From: Sphingomonas albertensis
GTDB taxonomy: Bacteria; Pseudomonadota; Alphaproteobacteria; Sphingomonadales; Sphingomonadaceae
Length of the DNA: 64,000 nt
Direction of reading: 5' to 3'
Assembly: GCF_014358075.1 (NCBI RefSeq)
Contig: NZ_JACONT010000016.1
Coordinates: 22,122 to 86,121 of the forward strand
Positions 47,661 through 57,147 of the stretch are shown here, in pieces (positions within the stretch are counted from its first letter, which is position 1; every line of letters starts with the position of its first letter). The translations under genes and the position numbers were made by a program. The notes under the pieces were generated by a model. That model was not told the DNA's origin and did no database searches. It saw only the letters and a list, made by a program, of their open reading frames with translations.

Positions 47661-49097
47661 TTAGCGTGCCGAGCTCGGCCCTGCACCGCGCGCAGGACCA
47701 CGGCCGCCACCGCCGCCGCCAGCCGGACGACCACCGCCCTGACCGCCAGGACGACCACCGCCCTGGGGACGACCGCCGCCGCCTTGGCCGCCGCCGCCAC
47801 CCTGGCCGCCACGGCTCGCGCCCGCATAGTTACGGCCGGTCGTACCGGTCGCCCTCGGCGAATGCGTCGCCCGCGGCCGTGCCGGATCGCGCGGACGGTC
47901 GATCCGAACCTCGGGATCGGCGCCCATCGTCTTCACGCGCGTCTGCTTGATCTGGTTCGACAGGTTGACGAAATCGTCCGGCAGCGACCGGACCTGGACC
48001 TTCTGGCGCGTGATCCGCTCGATGTCGCGCAGATACGCCTTCTCGTCGTCCGCGCAGAACGCGACGGCGATGCCGCTCGCGCCCGCACGCGCGGTACGAC
48101 CGATGCGGTGGACATACTGCTCGGCGACGTTCGGCAGCTCGAAGTTGATGACGTGCGAAACGCCCGAGACGTCGATGCCGCGTGCGGCGATGTCGGTCGC
48201 GATCAGGACCTTGACCTTGCCCTGCTTGAACTCGCCGAGTGCCCGCTCGCGCTGGCCCTGGCTCTTGTTGCCGTGAATCGCGTTCGAGGCGATGCCGTTG
48301 CCGGCGAGCAGCTTCACGACGCGGTCGGCGCCATGCTTGGTGCGCGTGAACACGAGCGCACGGTCGATCGCCGGATCGGCCAGCGTGATCGTCAGCAGCG
48401 CCTGCTTTTCCGACTGGTTGCAGAACGTGACATACTGGTCGACGCGCTCTGCGGTCGTCGCGGCGGGCTTCACCGACACCGTCTTCGGGTCGAGCAGGAA
48501 CTGCGACGCCAGCTCGCGGATCGCGACCGGCATCGTCGCCGAGAAGAACAAAGTCTGGCGCTTCTTCGGCAGCATGCGGACGATCTTCTTCAGCGCATGG
48601 ATGAAGCCGAGGTCCATCATCTGGTCGGCCTCGTCGAGTACGAGGATCTCGATCATCGACAGGCTCACGAAGCCCTGCTCGATCAGATCGATCAGGCGAC
48701 CCGGCGTGGCGACGAGGATGTCGACGCCGCGGCTCATGTCCTGGCGGTTCTTGTTGATGCTGGTGCCGCCGAACACGGTCGTCACCGACATCTTGCTGAA
48801 CTGGCCGTAAGCGCGGGCGCTGTCGGCGATCTGGCTGGCGAGTTCGCGCGTCGGCGCGAGCACCAGCATGCGGCAATGCGTCGGCAGGACGCGCTTCTGG
48901 TTTTCGGTCAGCCGCTGGATCGACGGCAGCACGAACGCCGCGGTCTTGCCGGTGCCGGTCTGCGCGATGCCGAGCAGATCGCCACCCTCGAGCAGGATCG
49001 GGATCGATTGTGCCTGGATCGGCGTCGGCTCGGTATAGCCCTTGGCTTCGAGCGCACGGACGAGCGGCTCGGCAAGGCCGAGGTTTGCAAATGACAT
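47661..49097 (-). CDS. DEAD-box RNA helicase with Gly/Arg-rich tail (RhlE-like)
   Basis: An ATP-dependent RNA helicase of 478 residues. The helicase core has the Q motif (PTPIQAQSIP, about 25-34), motif I AQTGTGKT (45-52), motif II LDEAD, motif III SAT and motif VI HRIGRTARAG. A basic tail rich in glycine and arginine follows (RGG-like, about 420-478), likely for non-specific RNA binding. The ATG at 49097 starts MSFANLGLAEPLVRAL. RhlE-like proteins act in ribosome maturation and RNA decay. Confidence 0.92.
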   Translation of the reverse strand: MSFANLGLAEPLVRALEAKGYTEPTPIQAQSIPILLEGGDLLGIAQTGTGKTAAFVLPSIQRLTENQKRVLPTHCRMLVLAPTRELASQIADSARAYGQFSKMSVTTVFGGTSINKNRQDMSRGVDILVATPGRLIDLIEQGFVSLSMIEILVLDEADQMMDLGFIHALKKIVRMLPKKRQTLFFSATMPVAIRELASQFLLDPKTVSVKPAATTAERVDQYVTFCNQSEKQALLTITLADPAIDRALVFTRTKHGADRVVKLLAGNGIASNAIHGNKSQGQRERALGEFKQGKVKVLIATDIAARGIDVSGVSHVINFELPNVAEQYVHRIGRTARAGASGIAVAFCADDEKAYLRDIERITRQKVQVRSLPDDFVNLSNQIKQTRVKTMGADPEVRIDRPRDPARPRATHSPRATGTTGRNYAGASRGGQGGGGGQGGGGRPQGGGRPGGQGGGRPAGGGGGGRGPARGAGPSSAR

Positions 49098-49322
49098 GAA
49101 TAGTCTCTCAAATAGATGCCGGGCTCGCGAATCCACACAAGGACGCGCGAGGGGCGGTGGTGTTTTGACACCCCGCGTGAAAAGGGAAGCCCGTTGGAAA
49201 CGACCGAGGCGGAGCTAAGACCGTAAAGGTCCAATCACGCTGCATTACGCCTCGATGACGGCCATGTGGCGCATCATGGTCGAAAAGTCAACCTTCGACC
49301 CGTTTCGGCACCCGTAGCGAAC
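49098..49322. other. Promoter and leader region of the helicase gene
   Basis: A 225-base spacer between the Crp/Fnr gene and the helicase, both on the minus strand. DEAD-box helicase genes often have long regulated leaders. No clear hairpin or riboswitch was recognised here. Confidence 0.35.
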
Positions 49323-50051
49323 TCAGGTCCGGATCTGGCCGAGGTGCAGATACCGCTCGTTGAACTCCGCGGCATCGCGCAGCCGAGACCAGTCGGTCAC
49401 ACTCACTTGCCGCTTCTTGCGCGCGATCAGCCCGTCGGTTTCGAGCGACTTCAGCACCCGGTTGACGTGCACCGGCGTCAGCCCGAGCGCGTCGCCAAGC
49501 TGCTCCTGCGTCATCGGCAACTCGTATGCCATCGCATCGCCGAGCGTCGATTTCTTGAACCGTACCGAGAATTCGCAAAGCAGATGCGCCAGTCGGCTAC
49601 GCGCGTTGCGCCGGCCGACGTTGAGCAGCCACTCGCGGTGGATCGACGCCTCGACCAGCGCATCGATCCACAACGCCTGGCCTGCGGCGGGACACGCCTC
49701 GATGAACTGGCGCAGTGCCAATATCGGCACCTCGGCCAGCGTCAGCCGGGTCAGCGCCTGGATGTCGTGATCGGATTCGTCGAGGAACAGGTTCTGCAGG
49801 TCGACGAACTCGCCGGGCATCAGGATCGACACGATCTCGCGCTCGCCATTGGGCGTCAGCTTTTGCCGATAGGCGAGCCCATCGAGGATGAACGCACACC
49901 GCGTCGGGCGCTGGCCTTCGCGGAGCATATAGGTCGACGCATCGATCGTCCGCACCTTGAATGGCAACGCTGCGATCTGGGCGCGGTCGTCCGCACTCAT
50001 CGCCATCCGCGACTCGAACTTACGTATAACCTGTTCAGTCACGGTGGACAT
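49323..50051 (-). CDS. Crp/Fnr family transcriptional regulator
   Basis: A 242-residue regulator with an N-terminal cyclic-nucleotide-binding-like beta-roll (about 30-145) and a C-terminal winged helix (about 160-235) whose recognition helix is in MTQEQLGDALGLTPVHVNRVL. There is no cysteine cluster for an iron-sulfur centre, so it is not a classic FNR. An alternative ATG at 50072 would add seven residues. Relatives in sphingomonads act in stress and stationary-phase control, but this is not shown here. Confidence 0.85.
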   Translation of the reverse strand: MSTVTEQVIRKFESRMAMSADDRAQIAALPFKVRTIDASTYMLREGQRPTRCAFILDGLAYRQKLTPNGEREIVSILMPGEFVDLQNLFLDESDHDIQALTRLTLAEVPILALRQFIEACPAAGQALWIDALVEASIHREWLLNVGRRNARSRLAHLLCEFSVRFKKSTLGDAMAYELPMTQEQLGDALGLTPVHVNRVLKSLETDGLIARKKRQVSVTDWSRLRDAAEFNERYLHLGQIRT

Positions 50052-50235
50052 ATCCACGTGCACTCTCCGCATCCAGTGCAGGAGCACTCGGTTCTCGCTG
50101 TCACCCCTTCTTGGATAGCGCGTCGGCGCGGGACGCACCTTATCCCAGGATTGAGCGGACTGACAAAACCCATGTTATGTTAGAGAAGGAGCATTTCGGC
50201 ATCCTCAGCAATCGACGATGCCTGGCGATATCGGT

Positions 50236-50502
50236 TCAGGAATGCGGTGAACCGGTTGCGGCGCCTGGCGTGACCCCATGCTCGTCGATCGTGACGGCGA
50301 CCGCGAGCAGCACGCTCCCCTCGCCGTTTCGCACCGTGACGCGGAAGCATGCGCCGTGGCGTGCGATAGCCGGATGGTCGCTAAGGTAATCCCCCGCGAA
50401 GATGACCGCCTGGACGCGCGCTTCCTCGTCGTCCGCCAGATCGGTGCCGTCATCGTCATTGACGTGTTTGTGGTTGTCGATGTCGAAGAAGTATCTGGGC
50501 AT
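50236..50502 (-). CDS. DUF6894-like small protein
   Basis: An 88-residue protein beginning MPRYFFDIDNHKHVNDDDGTD, shown up to its acidic turn, with the family pattern of a RYFFDI strand, an acidic D-x-D-G-T-D/E-L turn and an alanine-rich helix. Small proteins of this type are frequent in Sphingomonas and Methylobacterium and have no known function. The start at 50502 is chosen because it begins the conserved strand. Confidence 0.75.
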   Translation of the reverse strand: MPRYFFDIDNHKHVNDDDGTDLADDEEARVQAVIFAGDYLSDHPAIARHGACFRVTVRNGEGSVLLAVAVTIDEHGVTPGAATGSPHS

Positions 50503-50652
50503 GCTCGACTTCCTCAACCGTTACGCAAGCCCGATGATAACAGGCCGGCAATCGCTCCGCTCTTACCAAAATCAGTTTCTCTGCGCGCTGCATGCTCGAC
50601 TTGAACGGCGTCGCGAGCGTAGGATGCGCCCAAACAATAGAGGATCCGCCCC

Positions 50653-51684
50653 ATGAAACTGGCCAGCCTGAAGCATCCCGATGCCATCAAGGGACGAGAG
50701 CGCGGACGAGACGGCAAGCTGGTCGTCGTATCGAATGATCTCGCCTGGTATGCTGACGCGAGTCACATCGCGCCGACACTGCAGGCCGCGCTGGACGACT
50801 GGGACCGATTGTCGCTCGATCTCAAGAACCTGTCGACCGATCTTGAACACGAGATGATCCCGATGCGACGCTTTCACGAGCACGACGCCGAGTCGCCGTT
50901 GCCGCGGGCGTATCAATGGGCCGATGGCTCGGCGTACGTGAATCATGTTGCGCTCGTGCGACAGGCGCGCGCGGCGGAGATGCCCGACAGCTTCTGGCAC
51001 GATCCGCTGATGTACCAGGGCGGCTCGGACGGGTTCCTGGGTCCGCGCGATCCGATCCCGCTCGCCGACGAGGCTTGGGGTTGCGACATGGAGGGCGAGG
51101 TCGTCGTCGTCACCGGCGACGTGCCACTCGGCGCGAGTCGCGACGAGGCGCTGGCGGCGATCCTGCTGGTCGGGCTGACTAATGACGTCTCCTTGCGCAA
51201 CCTAATCCCCGGCGAACTCGGCAAGGGTTTCGGCTTCTTCCAGTCGAAACCCGCAAGTGCGTTTTCCCCGGTCTTCGTCACGCCAGACTCGCTCGGCGAC
51301 TGGTGGAAGGACGGCAAGCTGCACCGCAAGCTGATGGTTGATCTCAACGGCCAACCGCTCGGGCGCGCCGAGGCGGGCGAGGACATGACGTTCGATTTCG
51401 GCACGCTCGTCGCGCATGCCGCCAAGACGCGGAAGCTGGGCGCGGGCACGATCGTCGGATCGGGCACGGTCTCGAACCGTGGACCCGATGGCGGGCCGGG
51501 CAAGCCGATCGCGGAGGGCGGCGTCGGCTATTCCTGTCTCGCCGAGGTGCGGACGATCGAAACCATCCAGGGTGGCAAGCCCGTCACGCCGTTCCTCAAG
51601 CAGGGCGACGTCGTCCGGATTTGGGCGGAAGACGACAAGCGCCATCCGATCTTCGGTGTGATCGAACAGACTGTCGGCGGCTAA
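50653..51684 (+). CDS. Fumarylacetoacetate hydrolase family protein
   Basis: Cleaves C-C bonds in 1,3-dicarbonyl-type compounds or isomerises related diacids. The 343-residue length fits the fumarylacetoacetase-like group. Visible motifs include YVNHVALVRQAR, the metal-site segment MEGEVVVVTGD, and GLTNDVSLRN. The C-terminus has IVGSGTVSNRG. It lies upstream of the 2-oxoacid dehydrogenase operon, so a role in amino-acid catabolism (tyrosine or similar) is plausible but not shown. Confidence 0.85.
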   Translation: MKLASLKHPDAIKGRERGRDGKLVVVSNDLAWYADASHIAPTLQAALDDWDRLSLDLKNLSTDLEHEMIPMRRFHEHDAESPLPRAYQWADGSAYVNHVALVRQARAAEMPDSFWHDPLMYQGGSDGFLGPRDPIPLADEAWGCDMEGEVVVVTGDVPLGASRDEALAAILLVGLTNDVSLRNLIPGELGKGFGFFQSKPASAFSPVFVTPDSLGDWWKDGKLHRKLMVDLNGQPLGRAEAGEDMTFDFGTLVAHAAKTRKLGAGTIVGSGTVSNRGPDGGPGKPIAEGGVGYSCLAEVRTIETIQGGKPVTPFLKQGDVVRIWAEDDKRHPIFGVIEQTVGG

Positions 51685-51822
51685 TTCCAGCGGCGGGGGA
51701 GAAAAATCCGCGCGGCATATCGTGAATGCGCAACTCCCCCTCGCAATCTGCGTTGAAATTTAATAACAAGCCTCGGTAAGAGTGTTCCGCGGTCACAGCG
51801 GCCTCATGGAGATGGAATCACG

Positions 51823-53112
51823 ATGGCAAGCGAGCATCCGCGCGCCAATTTGCAGCCGCTTACGTTGCATATCCCCGAGCCGAAGTTCCGCCCCGGCGAC
51901 GCGGTTGACTTCGCCGAAGTCGACGTGCCGCCCGCTGGCGAGGCACGCCGCCCCGACACCGCGGACAAGGCGTCCGACTTCATCGATCTCGCCTACACCT
52001 TGGTCCGCGTGCTCGACGACGACGGCAACGCGGTCGGTCCGTGGGATCCTAAGCTTTCGCCCGACGTGATGCGCCGCATGTTGCGCAGCATGGCGCTGCT
52101 CCGCGCGTTCGACGAGCGCATGTTCCGCGCGCAGCGGCAGGGCAAGACCAGCTTCTACATGAAGGCGCTGGGCGAGGAGGCGGTCGCGGTCGCGGCGGCC
52201 TATGCGCTCGATTATGAGGATATGTGCTTCCCCTCGTACCGCCAGCAGGGTCTGCTGATCGCACGGGGCTGGAGCCTCGTCGACATGATGAACCAGATCT
52301 ATTCGAACTCGGCCGATAGGCTCGGCGGCAAGCAGCTGCCGATCATGTATTCGGTCAAGGAAGCCGGCTTCTTCTCGATCTCCGGCAACCTCACCACGCA
52401 ATACCCGCAGGCAGTAGGCTGGGCGATGGCCTCCGCCGCCAAGGGAGACACGCGGATCGCTGCGACGTGGTGCGGCGAAGGCTCGACCGCGGAGGGCGAC
52501 TTCCACTCGGCGCTGACATTCGCGACGGTTTACCGCGCGCCTGTGATCTTCAACATCGTCAACAACCAGTGGGCGATCTCCAGCTTCTCCGGGTTCGCCG
52601 GCGCGGAGGCGACGACGTTCGCGGCGCGCGCGGTCGGCTACGGCATCGCCGGCCTCCGGGTCGACGGCAACGATGCACTGGCGGTGTACGCTGCGACCGA
52701 GTGGGCGGCCGAGCGCGCCCGCACCAACCAGGGCCCGACGCTGATCGAGCACTTCACCTACCGCGCGGAAGGCCATTCGACCTCCGACGATCCCGGCCAG
52801 TATCGCAGCGAAGGCGAACCCAACGCCTGGCCGCTCGGCGACCCGATCAAGCGCCTGAAGGATCACCTGATCGCGATCGGCGAATGGGACGACGAGCGTC
52901 ACGCAGCGCAGGACAAGGAACTCGCCGAGCAGGTGAAGGCCGCGCAGAAGGAAGCCGAGAAGAACGGCATCCTCGGCCACGGCCTCCACCAGCCGCTCGA
53001 GTCGCTGTTCGACGGCGTGTTCGAGGAGCTGCCCTGGCACCTGAAGGAGCAGCGCCAGCAGATGCTCGACGAAGAAACGGCCAGTGGTCGTCCATGGGAT
53101 CGCAAGGCATGA
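51823..53112 (+). CDS. bkdA1: 2-oxoisovalerate dehydrogenase E1 component, alpha subunit
   Basis: Thiamine-diphosphate-dependent decarboxylase subunit of the branched-chain 2-oxoacid dehydrogenase, acting on the oxo-acids of valine, leucine and isoleucine. The 429-residue protein has the ThDP motif GEGSTAEGDFH through VNNQWAIS and the conserved EHFTYRAEGHSTSDDP segment, shown as its HSTSDDP phosphorylation-loop equivalent. Length and the N-terminal extension match bacterial BkdA1 rather than pyruvate dehydrogenase alpha. Its stop overlaps the E1 beta start (ATGA). Confidence 0.9.
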   Translation: MASEHPRANLQPLTLHIPEPKFRPGDAVDFAEVDVPPAGEARRPDTADKASDFIDLAYTLVRVLDDDGNAVGPWDPKLSPDVMRRMLRSMALLRAFDERMFRAQRQGKTSFYMKALGEEAVAVAAAYALDYEDMCFPSYRQQGLLIARGWSLVDMMNQIYSNSADRLGGKQLPIMYSVKEAGFFSISGNLTTQYPQAVGWAMASAAKGDTRIAATWCGEGSTAEGDFHSALTFATVYRAPVIFNIVNNQWAISSFSGFAGAEATTFAARAVGYGIAGLRVDGNDALAVYAATEWAAERARTNQGPTLIEHFTYRAEGHSTSDDPGQYRSEGEPNAWPLGDPIKRLKDHLIAIGEWDDERHAAQDKELAEQVKAAQKEAEKNGILGHGLHQPLESLFDGVFEELPWHLKEQRQQMLDEETASGRPWDRKA

Positions 53113-54176
53113 GCGACATGATCGAGGCACCCGAGTCCGAGGCGACGGACGCCGAACCCACCACCCGCATGAACATGATTCAGGCGATCAACTCCGCCAT
53201 GGACATCATGATGGAGCGCGACCCCGACGTGATCGTCATGGGCGAGGACGTCGGCTATTTCGGTGGCGTCTTCCGCGCGACCGCCGGGCTCCAGGCCAAG
53301 CACGGCAAGACGCGCGTGTTCGACACCCCCATCACCGAATGCGGCATCATCGGCGTCGCGGTCGGGATGGGCGCGTACGGCCTGCGTCCCGTCCCCGAGA
53401 TCCAGTTCGCGGACTACATCTATCCCGCGCTCGACCAGCTCGTCTCCGAAGCCGCACGCCTGCGCTATCGCTCGGCCGGCGAGTTCACCTCGCCGATCAC
53501 GGTGCGCTCGCCGTTCGGCGGCGGCATCTTCGGCGGCCAGACGCACAGCCAGTCGCCGGAGGGGCTCTTCACCCACATGTCCGGCATCAAGACGGTCATC
53601 CCGTCGACGCCCTATGACGCCAAGGGCCTGCTGATCGCCGCGATCGAGGACAATGACCCAACGCTCTTCTTCGAACCCAAGCGCATCTATAACGGCCCGT
53701 TCGATGGCTATTGGGATCGCCCGTCGCAGAACTGGTCGAAGCACCCGGCCGGCGAAGTCCCGACCGGCTACTACAAGATCGAGCTCGGCAAGGCGAAGAT
53801 CGTCCGCGCGGGCGAGGCGCTCACGATCCTCGCCTATGGCACGATGGTGCATGTGTGCGCCGCGGTCGTCGCAGAGGCGGGCATCGACGCCGAGATCGTC
53901 GATCTGCGCACGCTCGTGCCGCTCGACATCGAGACGATCGAGGCTTCGGTGAAGAAGACCGGCCGCTGCATGATCGTCCACGAGGCTACCCGCACCAGCG
54001 GGTTCGGCGCGGAGCTGTCGGCGATCGTCCAGGAACGCTGTTTCTACCATCTCGAGGCGCCGATCGAGCGCGTGACCGGGTTCGACACGCCATACCCGCA
54101 CAGCCTCGAATGGGCGTATTTCCCAGGGCCCGTCCGTATCGGCGAAGCCCTGAAAAAGATCATGAAGGACGCATAA
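53109..54176 (+). CDS. bkdA2: 2-oxoisovalerate dehydrogenase E1 component, beta subunit
   Basis: Forms the E1 heterotetramer with the alpha subunit. The 355-residue protein has the transketolase-like domain with MGEDVGYFGGVFRAT and TPITECGIIGVAVG, and a C-terminal domain with LRTLVPLDIETI. Its start overlaps the alpha stop by four bases and its stop overlaps the E2 start (TAATG), so all three subunits are translationally coupled. Confidence 0.93.
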   Translation: MSDMIEAPESEATDAEPTTRMNMIQAINSAMDIMMERDPDVIVMGEDVGYFGGVFRATAGLQAKHGKTRVFDTPITECGIIGVAVGMGAYGLRPVPEIQFADYIYPALDQLVSEAARLRYRSAGEFTSPITVRSPFGGGIFGGQTHSQSPEGLFTHMSGIKTVIPSTPYDAKGLLIAAIEDNDPTLFFEPKRIYNGPFDGYWDRPSQNWSKHPAGEVPTGYYKIELGKAKIVRAGEALTILAYGTMVHVCAAVVAEAGIDAEIVDLRTLVPLDIETIEASVKKTGRCMIVHEATRTSGFGAELSAIVQERCFYHLEAPIERVTGFDTPYPHSLEWAYFPGPVRIGEALKKIMKDA

Positions 54177-54597
54177 TGGCCCGCTTCACCTTCAAGCTGC
54201 CGGACATCGGCGAAGGCATCTCCGAAGCCGAGATCGTCGCATGGCACGTCGCCATCGGCGACCGCGTCGAAGAGGACTCGCCGATCGCCGACATGATGAC
54301 CGACAAGGCCACCGTCGAAATGGAGTCGCCGGTGACCGGCGTCGTCGTCGAACTCGCGGGCGAGGTCGGCGACCAGGTGTCGATCGGCGCCGCGCTGGTG
54401 GTGATCGAGACGGATGCGGTGGAGGTGGCGGACGAGGTGGTCGCAGCGCCGCTGACCTCGGCACAGGCCGAAACAGCCGAACAATACGAAGCCGAAAACC
54501 CAGGCGTCGAAGAGGTGGCAACCGAAACTCCCTCTCCCCTCCGGGGAGAGGGTCGGGGTGAGGGGCAGCCCCACGCGGAAACGCCGGCAACTGCCCC
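54176..54597 (+). CDS. bkdB: Dihydrolipoamide acyltransferase (E2), N-terminal part, broken by a homopolymer tract
   Basis: Encodes the first 140 residues of the E2 core. The lipoyl domain has the lipoylated lysine in MTDKATVEM (Lys44). An acidic linker follows, and then a segment encoded by one arm of a hairpin repeat (SPLRGEGRGEGQ). After base 54597 the frame enters a meaningless run of G and C. The missing peripheral-subunit-binding and catalytic domains are encoded on the other strand at 63032-64000. Bases 54572-54597 are identical to the reverse complement of 63975-64000. Joining through them restores a 454-residue protein in frame. The break is probably in the assembly. Confidence 0.88.
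54531..54597. repeat. Left half of a hairpin repeat (family H) inside the E2 coding sequence
   Basis: CCTCTCCCCTCCGGGGAGAGG plus GTCGGGGTGAGGGG form the left arm and are followed by the loop CACGCGGAAACGCCGGCAAC. The matching right arm is found at 63936-63971 in reversed position. In the repaired gene the repeat lies in frame in the linker between the lipoyl and subunit-binding domains. Confidence 0.8.
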
Positions 54598-54789
<192 letters not shown>

Positions 54790-54799
54790 GCCGGGGTGG
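54790..54799. repeat. Outer end of a family A repeat arm (truncated)
   Basis: GCCGGGGTGG matches the right end of family A elements. The rest of the element is missing and replaced by the homopolymer tract. Confidence 0.5.
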
Positions 54800-54841
54800 T
54801 ATTGGGGAGGAGCGCTCGCTTTACTCGCGCGTTGACATGGG

Positions 54842-55219
54842 ATGTCGATCCTCCTTGCCGTAGCGCTCGCCGCTTCCCCTACCCTCGCGCAGATGAAGTG
54901 GGAGCGGCGCGTGCTGATTGTAGCCGCGCCATCCGAGCAAAACCCTTTGCTCGCTGAGCAGCGCCGCATCCTCGCCAACTGGAAGGCAAACAGCGAAGAC
55001 CGCGACCTCACCGTTGTTGAAGTGATCGGCAACCGGGTCCGCGGCGCGGGCGACACGGCGGCTTCGATCCGCCGCAAATACCGCCTGCCCGGGGCCTTCA
55101 CTGCGATCCTCATCGGCAAGGACGGCGGCGAGAAACTGCGCAGCGCCAAGCCCTTCCCCGCCGCCGCTCTGGAGCAAACGATCGATGCGATGCCGATGCG
55201 CAGGGCCGGCCAGCGATAG
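54842..55219 (+). CDS. DUF4174 domain protein, secreted
   Basis: A 125-residue protein with a short signal peptide (MSILLAVALAASPTLAQ) and the DUF4174 core: MKWERRVLIVAAPS, a central RDLTVVEVIGN strand, LIGKDGGEKLR and the family's C-terminal IDAMPMRR. Function is unknown. The fold resembles a thioredoxin-like alpha/beta layout without the CxxC. The start at 54842 places the signal peptide at the N-terminus. Confidence 0.8.
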   Translation: MSILLAVALAASPTLAQMKWERRVLIVAAPSEQNPLLAEQRRILANWKANSEDRDLTVVEVIGNRVRGAGDTAASIRRKYRLPGAFTAILIGKDGGEKLRSAKPFPAAALEQTIDAMPMRRAGQR

Positions 55220-55325
55220 AGCCGACCGATCAGCGTGATCGCCGCGCCGGGGTTGTGGCGTCGCGCGCCCTGCCCCAGATGGCATGCAAAGCTGCTCAGC
55301 GGCGCGTGACCTGCAAGGACTGCCT

Positions 55326-56681
55326 GTGACCGATACCCAATTCGACTATGACCTCTTCGTCATCGGCGCAGGCTCGGGCGGTACGCGCGCCTCACGTGTT
55401 GCCGCTGCGCACGGCGCACGCGTCGCGGTCGCCGAGGAATACCGGGTCGGCGGGACTTGCGTCATCCGCGGCTGCGTGCCGAAGAAGCTGCTGATCTACG
55501 GCGCGCATTTCGCCGAGGATCTGAAGGACGCGAAGCGGTTCGGCTGGCAGGTGCCCGACGACTGCGCGTTCAGCTGGCCGACGTTGCGCGACAACGTGAT
55601 GGAGGAGGTCGACCGGATCAACGGCGCCTACACGACCACGCTGCAGAACAATCACGTCGACATCATCCACCAGCGCGCGGTCGTTTCCGGTCCCAACGAA
55701 GTCACGCTCGCCGACGGCAGCGTGAAGACGGCCGCGAAGATCCTGATCGCGGTCGGCGCGCATCCGCTGACCCCCGAGTTTCCGGGTTCGGAACACGGCA
55801 TCACCTCGAACGAGGTCTTCCATCTCGACGACGTGCCGAAGCGCGTGCTGATCGCGGGTGCTGGCTATATCGCCAACGAATTCGCCGGGATCTTCCATCA
55901 GTTCGGGTCGCACGTGACGCTGGTCAACCGCACCGACGTGATCCTGCGCGGCTATGACGAATCGATCCGCGACCGCCTGCTCCAGATCTCGATGAGCAAG
56001 GGCATCGACTTCCGCTTCAATGCCGCGTTCGAGAGCATCGAGAAGGATTCGAACGGGTGTCTCACCGTCCGCATGAGCGGGCATGAGCCGATCACCGTCG
56101 ACCTCGTGATGTTCGCGACCGGGCGCCTGCCGAACACCAAGGGGCTCGGACTCGAAACCGCGGGCGTCGAGATGGACGCGGCGGGTGCGGTGATCGTCGA
56201 CGAGGACAACAAGTCGAGCTGCGACTCGATCTTCGCGGTCGGCGACGTCACCAACCGGATCCAGCTGACCCCGGTCGCGATCCGCGAAGGGCAGGCGTTC
56301 GCCGACACCTTCTTCGGCGGGAAGCCGACGCGGGTCGATTACGCCAACGTGCCCGCCGCGGTGTTCAGCCACCCGCCGATGGCCGGCGTCGGCATGACCG
56401 AGTCGCAGGCCAAGCAGGCGCTGGGATCGGTGAAGGTCTACACGTCCGACTTCCGGCCGATGAAGAACGTGCTGGCGGGGCGCAACGAACGCTCGCTGTA
56501 CAAGATGATCTGCGACGGCGAGACCGACCGGGTCGTCGGCATCCACATGATCGGGCCGGACTGCCCCGAGATCCTGCAATCGGCGGCGGTGGCGGTGAAG
56601 GCCGGGCTGACCAAGGCGGACTTCGACGCGACCGTCGCGCTGCATCCGACGATGGCCGAAGAACTGGTGCTGATGAAGTAA
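55326..56681 (+). CDS. gor: Glutathione-disulfide reductase
   Basis: Reduces glutathione disulfide with NADPH, in the cytosol. The 451-residue FAD enzyme has GAGSGGTRAS (FAD), the redox pair in GGTCVIRGCVPKK (Cys45 and Cys50), an NAD(P) motif GAGYIANEFAG, and the C-terminal catalytic His-Glu in LHPTMAEE. The GTG at 55326 is preferred over an upstream ATG at 55284 because it begins TDTQFDYDLFVIGAG, the normal family start. A gene for glutathione synthesis (gshA) is also in the window. Confidence 0.92.
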   Translation: MTDTQFDYDLFVIGAGSGGTRASRVAAAHGARVAVAEEYRVGGTCVIRGCVPKKLLIYGAHFAEDLKDAKRFGWQVPDDCAFSWPTLRDNVMEEVDRINGAYTTTLQNNHVDIIHQRAVVSGPNEVTLADGSVKTAAKILIAVGAHPLTPEFPGSEHGITSNEVFHLDDVPKRVLIAGAGYIANEFAGIFHQFGSHVTLVNRTDVILRGYDESIRDRLLQISMSKGIDFRFNAAFESIEKDSNGCLTVRMSGHEPITVDLVMFATGRLPNTKGLGLETAGVEMDAAGAVIVDEDNKSSCDSIFAVGDVTNRIQLTPVAIREGQAFADTFFGGKPTRVDYANVPAAVFSHPPMAGVGMTESQAKQALGSVKVYTSDFRPMKNVLAGRNERSLYKMICDGETDRVVGIHMIGPDCPEILQSAAVAVKAGLTKADFDATVALHPTMAEELVLMK

Positions 56682-57147
56682 GACGCCGATTTCGCGCCGA
56701 AAAAACACCGAACTCTTGGGCACAACATCGCCCAGATGGGGCTTGGCGCCGCTGCGAACACGCCACGTTCGCAGCGGCCGCAACGAAATATTCCAGCCGC
56801 AATTCGCAGCGCGTCGACTGTCGTAACAACGCCATTACTGTCGAATGCGACGCGGCAAACATGGATTGTGGCGATAATGACACGGACTGTCGCCGAATCG
56901 GTCCTTTGCGCGGACAGGCCATTGGCAGGCATCGGAAACCGGGCGTAGAGGCTCCCTCCGGCGGCCATGCAAACATGCGTGCTGCCCAGCCGACTCCATC
57001 GGGAGCGGTTAACGGAGAGGTCCAGGGCATGGGGTCGCGACCGTCGCGAGCATCACGATCGGGCGCTGCCATGGCTTCGGGCAGAACCGCCACGATCGTG
57101 CCCAGGCCATTTGCCGATCCGCGATCCAACGCAGGGGACTATTCGAC
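56682..57147. other. Intergenic region upstream of the second TonB receptor
   Basis: This 466-base gap has no protein-like frame and no palindromic repeat of the families described here. It should contain the promoter of the receptor gene. No operator could be identified by eye. Confidence 0.4.
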
